A stretch of 39,962 nucleotides of DNA from Rhodocyclaceae bacterium (GTDB lineage: Bacteria > Pseudomonadota > Gammaproteobacteria > Burkholderiales > Rhodocyclaceae), in the NCBI GenBank assembly GCA_017444505.1, contig JAFSWK010000058.1, positions 1 to 39,962 on the forward strand. Reading direction: 5' to 3'. Shown here one piece after another: positions 36,577 through 39,962 of this stretch; position 1 is the first letter of the stretch; each line of letters begins with the position of its first letter. The notes under the pieces are model-generated. The model worked only from the letters and a program-made list of their open reading frames with translations. It had not been told where the DNA came from and made no database searches. Made by a program: the position numbers and the translations under genes.

Positions 36577-37878
36577 ATGTCTGCCCGTCTGGTGCGCGAA
36601 ATCAAATCTCAGCCCGATGCCGTGCCCGCCGGTGCGCGTGCTTCGGCTGCGCGGACGGTGAAGAAATCCCGCAAGCTCGACCACGTCTGTTATGACATTC
36701 GCGGCCCCGTGCTGGAACGCGCCCGTCAACTGGAAGAAGACGGCCATCAAATCATCAAGCTGAACATCGGCAATCTGGCCACCTTCGGCTTTGACGCGCC
36801 GGAAGAAATCCAGCGCGACATGATTCGCAATCTGCCCGCCTCTGCCGGTTATTCCGATTCCAAGGGCATTTTTTCCGCGCGCAAGGCGGTGATGCACTAC
36901 ACGCAGGAAAAGCACATCAAAGGCGTGGATATTGAAGACATTTATCTGGGCAACGGCGTGTCTGAACTCATCGTAATGGCGATGAACGCGCTGCTCGATG
37001 CGGGCGACGAAGTGCTCGTCCCCGCGCCGGATTATCCGTTGTGGACGGCGGCGGTGAGTCTTTCGGGCGGCACGCCGGTGCATTATCTGTGCGACGAGAC
37101 GCGCGGCTGGCTGCCCGATATTGCCGACATGCGCGCCAAGATTACGCCCAACACGCGCGCCATCGTGGTCATCAACCCGAACAACCCCACCGGCGCGCTC
37201 TATCCCGATGAAACCCTGCTGGCCATCATCGCGCTGGCGCGTGAATTTGGCCTCATCATCTATTCGGACGAGGTCTATGACAAAGTGCTCTACGATGGCG
37301 CGCAGCACACCTCGATGGCGGCGCTTTCGGAAGACGTGCTCACCGTCATTTTCAACGGCCTGTCGAAAAATTACCGCTCCTGCGGCTATCGCGCGGGCTG
37401 GATGGTAGTCTGCGGCGACAAGCGCGGCGCGCAAGACTACATCGAAGGGCTGGACATGCTCTCGTCCATGCGGCTGTGCGCCAACGTGCCGGGGCAATAC
37501 GCCATCCAGACGGCGCTGGGCGGCTATCAGAGCATTCACGACCTGGTCGGCGAAGGCGGGCGGCTGCGCCGCCAGCGCGATCTGGCCTGGGAGCTGATTA
37601 CCAGCATTCCGGGCGTGAGCTGCGTGCGTCCGCAAGGCTCGTTGTACATGTTCCCGCGCCTTGACCCCGCCATCTATCCGATTCAGGACGACCAGCTCTT
37701 CATCACGCGCCTGCTGGAAGCCGAGCGCGTGCTGCTGGTGCAGGGCACGGGCTTTAACTGGGTCAAGCCGGATCACTTCCGGCTGGTCTTTTTGCCGCAC
37801 GAAGACGACCTGCGCGAAGCCATTGGCCGCATCGCCCGTTTTCTGGAAGGCTACCGCCGCGAGGCGGGCACGGCGTAA
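36577..37878 (+). CDS. alaA: Glutamate-pyruvate aminotransferase AlaA
   Basis: A 433-residue class I PLP aminotransferase very like E. coli AlaA, the main alanine-forming transaminase. KLDHVCYDIRGPVLERA (33-49), KLNIGN, VPAPDYPLWTAAVSLS, NPNNPTG (200-206) and the cofactor lysine Lys264 (NGLSKNYRSCGYR) all match. It has about 28 extra, basic, low-complexity residues at the N-terminus compared with E. coli. GGAGA before the ATG at 36577 supports that start. It precedes hom by 60 bases; that leader is T-rich and lacks a Shine-Dalgarno sequence, so hom may have its own promoter. Confidence 0.93.
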   Translation: MSARLVREIKSQPDAVPAGARASAARTVKKSRKLDHVCYDIRGPVLERARQLEEDGHQIIKLNIGNLATFGFDAPEEIQRDMIRNLPASAGYSDSKGIFSARKAVMHYTQEKHIKGVDIEDIYLGNGVSELIVMAMNALLDAGDEVLVPAPDYPLWTAAVSLSGGTPVHYLCDETRGWLPDIADMRAKITPNTRAIVVINPNNPTGALYPDETLLAIIALAREFGLIIYSDEVYDKVLYDGAQHTSMAALSEDVLTVIFNGLSKNYRSCGYRAGWMVVCGDKRGAQDYIEGLDMLSSMRLCANVPGQYAIQTALGGYQSIHDLVGEGGRLRRQRDLAWELITSIPGVSCVRPQGSLYMFPRLDPAIYPIQDDQLFITRLLEAERVLLVQGTGFNWVKPDHFRLVFLPHEDDLREAIGRIARFLEGYRREAGTA

Positions 37879-37938
37879 GTTTTTCTTTTCACTCAACCCG
37901 AACTATTTGTTTCATTTGTTTATTTTTCTGTACTGACC

Positions 37939-39246
37939 ATGAAAGCAATCCAAGCAGCCCTGCTGGGCATCGGTACCGTCGGAGGCGGCACCTTTGAAGT
38001 TTTGAACCGCAACAGCGAAGAAATCACCCGCCGCGCCGGTCGCCCGATTCGCATCGTCACGGTGGCCGACCGCAATCTGGAACACGCCCGCAAAGTGGTG
38101 CGTGACCGTGCGCAGATTATTGACGATGCCTTCGCCGCCACCCAAGACCCGCAGATTGACATCGTCATCGAACTGATTGGCGGCACCACCGTGGCGCGTG
38201 ATTTGGTGCTCTCCGCCATTGAGCACGGCAAACACGTCGTGACCGCGAACAAGGCGCTGCTCGCCAAGCACGGCAACGAAATTTTCGCCGCCGCGCAAAA
38301 GAAAGGCGTGATGGTCGCCTTTGAAGCTGCCGTGGCCGGAGGCATTCCGGTCATCAAGGCGCTGCGCGAGGGCTTGTCTGCCAACCGCATCCAGTGGATT
38401 GCCGGGATTATCAACGGCACCACCAACTTCATCCTCACCGAAATGCGCAACAAGGGGCTGTCGTTTGCCGAGGCGCTGAAACAGGCGCAGGAACTCGGCT
38501 ACGCCGAAGCCGACCCGACCTTTGACATCGAAGGCGTCGATGCCGCGCACAAAGCCACCATCATGAGCGCCATCGCCTTCGGCGTGCCGATGCAGTTTGA
38601 GCGCGCGCACATTGAAGGCATTTCGCACCTGCAATCCATCGACATCACCTATGCCGAACAACTCGGCTACCGCATCAAGCTGCTGGGCATCACCAAAATG
38701 CGCGAACAAGGCATTGAACTGCGCGTGCATCCCACGCTGGTGGAAGCCGACCAGTTGCTGGCCAACGTTGAGGGTGCCATGAACGCCGTGCTGGTGCAGG
38801 CCGATGCGGTGGGCAAAACCCTCTACTACGGTGCCGGTGCGGGCGCGGAACCCACCGCCAGCGCGGTGATTGCCGACCTGGTCGATGTCACCCGCCTGCA
38901 CACTTCCGACCCTGAACACCGCGTGCCGCATCTCGCCTTCCAGCCCGAAGAAGTGCGCGAACTGCCGGTGCTGCCGATTGAAGAGACCGTCTCGTGCTAC
39001 TACCTGCGCCTGAGCGTCTCGGACGAGACTGGCGTGCTGGCGAATGTCGCCCGCATTCTGGCCGAGCAAGGCATTTCCATTCATGGCATCCGCCAGATTG
39101 CCGCCCCGGCGGGCGCGACGCGCACCGATGTCATCGTGCTCACGCACGAGACGGTAGAAAAACAGGTCAACACCGCGCTCGCCGCCATTGAAGCGTTGCC
39201 AGCGGTGCATGGCGCAGCCGTGCGCCTGCGCGTCGAACATCTGTAA
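37939..39246 (+). CDS. hom: Homoserine dehydrogenase
   Basis: A 435-residue NAD(P)-dependent enzyme that makes homoserine for threonine, methionine and isoleucine. It has a Rossmann domain (GIGTVGGGT, 10-18), the catalytic region with VTANKALLA and GIINGTTNFIL, and a C-terminal ACT domain (about 350-432) through which threonine usually inhibits. It is the monofunctional type, without aspartate kinase. The start has no Shine-Dalgarno sequence. thrC follows after 26 bases. Confidence 0.96.
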   Translation: MKAIQAALLGIGTVGGGTFEVLNRNSEEITRRAGRPIRIVTVADRNLEHARKVVRDRAQIIDDAFAATQDPQIDIVIELIGGTTVARDLVLSAIEHGKHVVTANKALLAKHGNEIFAAAQKKGVMVAFEAAVAGGIPVIKALREGLSANRIQWIAGIINGTTNFILTEMRNKGLSFAEALKQAQELGYAEADPTFDIEGVDAAHKATIMSAIAFGVPMQFERAHIEGISHLQSIDITYAEQLGYRIKLLGITKMREQGIELRVHPTLVEADQLLANVEGAMNAVLVQADAVGKTLYYGAGAGAEPTASAVIADLVDVTRLHTSDPEHRVPHLAFQPEEVRELPVLPIEETVSCYYLRLSVSDETGVLANVARILAEQGISIHGIRQIAAPAGATRTDVIVLTHETVEKQVNTALAAIEALPAVHGAAVRLRVEHL

Positions 39247-39272
39247 TCCGTATCACCTGCCTGCGAGAGGAC

Positions 39273-39962
39273 ATGCCCGTGCGTTATCTATCCACCCGAG
39301 GGGACGCTGCCCGCCCCGCCTTTTGCGACATCCTGCTCGGCGGGCTGGCGCCCGACGGCGGCCTGTACCTGCCCGAAACCTACCCGCAGATTGACGCGCA
39401 AACGCTCGATAGCTGGCGCACGCTGCCCTATCACGAACTGGCCTTTGAAGTGCTGCGCCGGCTGATTGACGACATTCCCGTCGACGACCTGCGCACGCTG
39501 TGCGCACGCACCTGGCGGCCTGAAGTCTATTGCCATGTGCGCGAAGGCTCGCGCGCGCAAGACATTACCCCCGTCACTTGGCTGGAACGCGGCAAACTGG
39601 CGCTGCTGGAACTGTCCAACGGCCCCACGCTCGCCTTCAAGGACATGGCCATGCAGTTCCTCGGCCACGTCTTTGAATACGAACTTGCCCGTCGTGGGCA
39701 AACGCTGAACATTCTCGGCGCTACCTCTGGCGACACCGGCTCTGCCGCCGAATACGCCCTGCGTGGCAAACGCGGCGTGCGCGTCTTCATGCTCTCGCCG
39801 CACGGCAAGATGAGCGCCTTTCAGCGCGCGCAAATGTATTCGCTCACCGACGAAAACATCTTCAACATCGCCATCACCGGCCTCTTCGACCAGGCGCAGG
39901 ACGTGGTCAAGACCGTCTCGGCAGACGCCAGCTTCAAGGCGCGCCACCGCATCGGCGCGGTC
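39273..39962 (+). CDS. thrC: Threonine synthase, N-terminal part (cut by window end)
   Basis: The first 230 codons of threonine synthase, which turns phosphohomoserine into threonine. The N-terminus (RYLSTRGDAARPAFCDILLGGLAPDGGLYLPE) is typical of the long proteobacterial form; the PLP lysine lies in GPTLAFKDMAMQF and the GATSGDTGSAA phosphate-binding loop follows. GAGAGG precedes the ATG at 39273. It follows hom in the standard order and is incomplete only because the window ends. Confidence 0.95.
   Translation, partial: MPVRYLSTRGDAARPAFCDILLGGLAPDGGLYLPETYPQIDAQTLDSWRTLPYHELAFEVLRRLIDDIPVDDLRTLCARTWRPEVYCHVREGSRAQDITPVTWLERGKLALLELSNGPTLAFKDMAMQFLGHVFEYELARRGQTLNILGATSGDTGSAAEYALRGKRGVRVFMLSPHGKMSAFQRAQMYSLTDENIFNIAITGLFDQAQDVVKTVSADASFKARHRIGAV

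Overview
The window is a GC-rich (about 60%), densely coded bacterial chromosome segment. Gene content and order point to a betaproteobacterium, most likely in Burkholderiales: gyrA-serC-pheA-hisC-tyrA-aroA-cmk-rpsA-ihfB run in series, ompA and ubiG are next door, a nitrilase-family gene precedes tldD, and an ilvE/zinc-finger pair is present. The genus cannot be told from the sequence alone. No rRNA, tRNA, insertion sequence, prophage or CRISPR array was seen.

Layout. (1) 1-5262: a possible fragment of a short-chain dehydrogenase, a NIF3-family protein divergent from a DegS/AlgW-like periplasmic protease, a nitrilase-family amidase, tldD, and a degenerate PduO-type cobalamin adenosyltransferase homologue. 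(2) 5253-14097, minus strand: a DUF502 membrane protein, then three consecutive paralogues that each encode a whole-protein tandem duplication, (about six membrane helices + GGDEF) x 2, then a 2H phosphoesterase. This is the most unusual part of the window: six GGDEF domains in three 12-helix proteins, laid out like animal membrane adenylyl cyclases. (3) 14262-15879: oxyR and dps, an oxidative-stress pair, closed by a strong terminator. (4) 15901-27689, minus strand: rppH, and a long cluster headed by gyrA that carries serine, phenylalanine, tyrosine, histidine and shikimate genes, an aroA-cmk gene fusion, rpsA and ihfB, ending at a clear terminator. (5) 28002-34794, plus strand: ompA with its own promoter and terminator, ubiG, a LemA-family gene, cobS and cobC, two probable glycosyltransferases (ELM1/GtrOC1-like and GT10), ilvE and a small CHCC zinc-finger protein. 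(6) 34852-39962: murJ (minus), and alaA, hom and the start of thrC (plus).

Most genes are housekeeping: amino-acid biosynthesis, translation, DNA topology, envelope assembly. The aro/ser/phe/tyr/his block on one strand and the alaA-hom-thrC block at the end are ordinary biosynthetic units. The cyclase block stands apart. It combines six GGDEF domains with intact GGEEF motifs, duplicated membrane sensor modules with conserved motifs, and a downstream 2H phosphoesterase, in one strand-coherent cluster. It is the best candidate here for an undescribed signalling system. All functional statements are inferred from recognised motifs; nothing was searched against a database.
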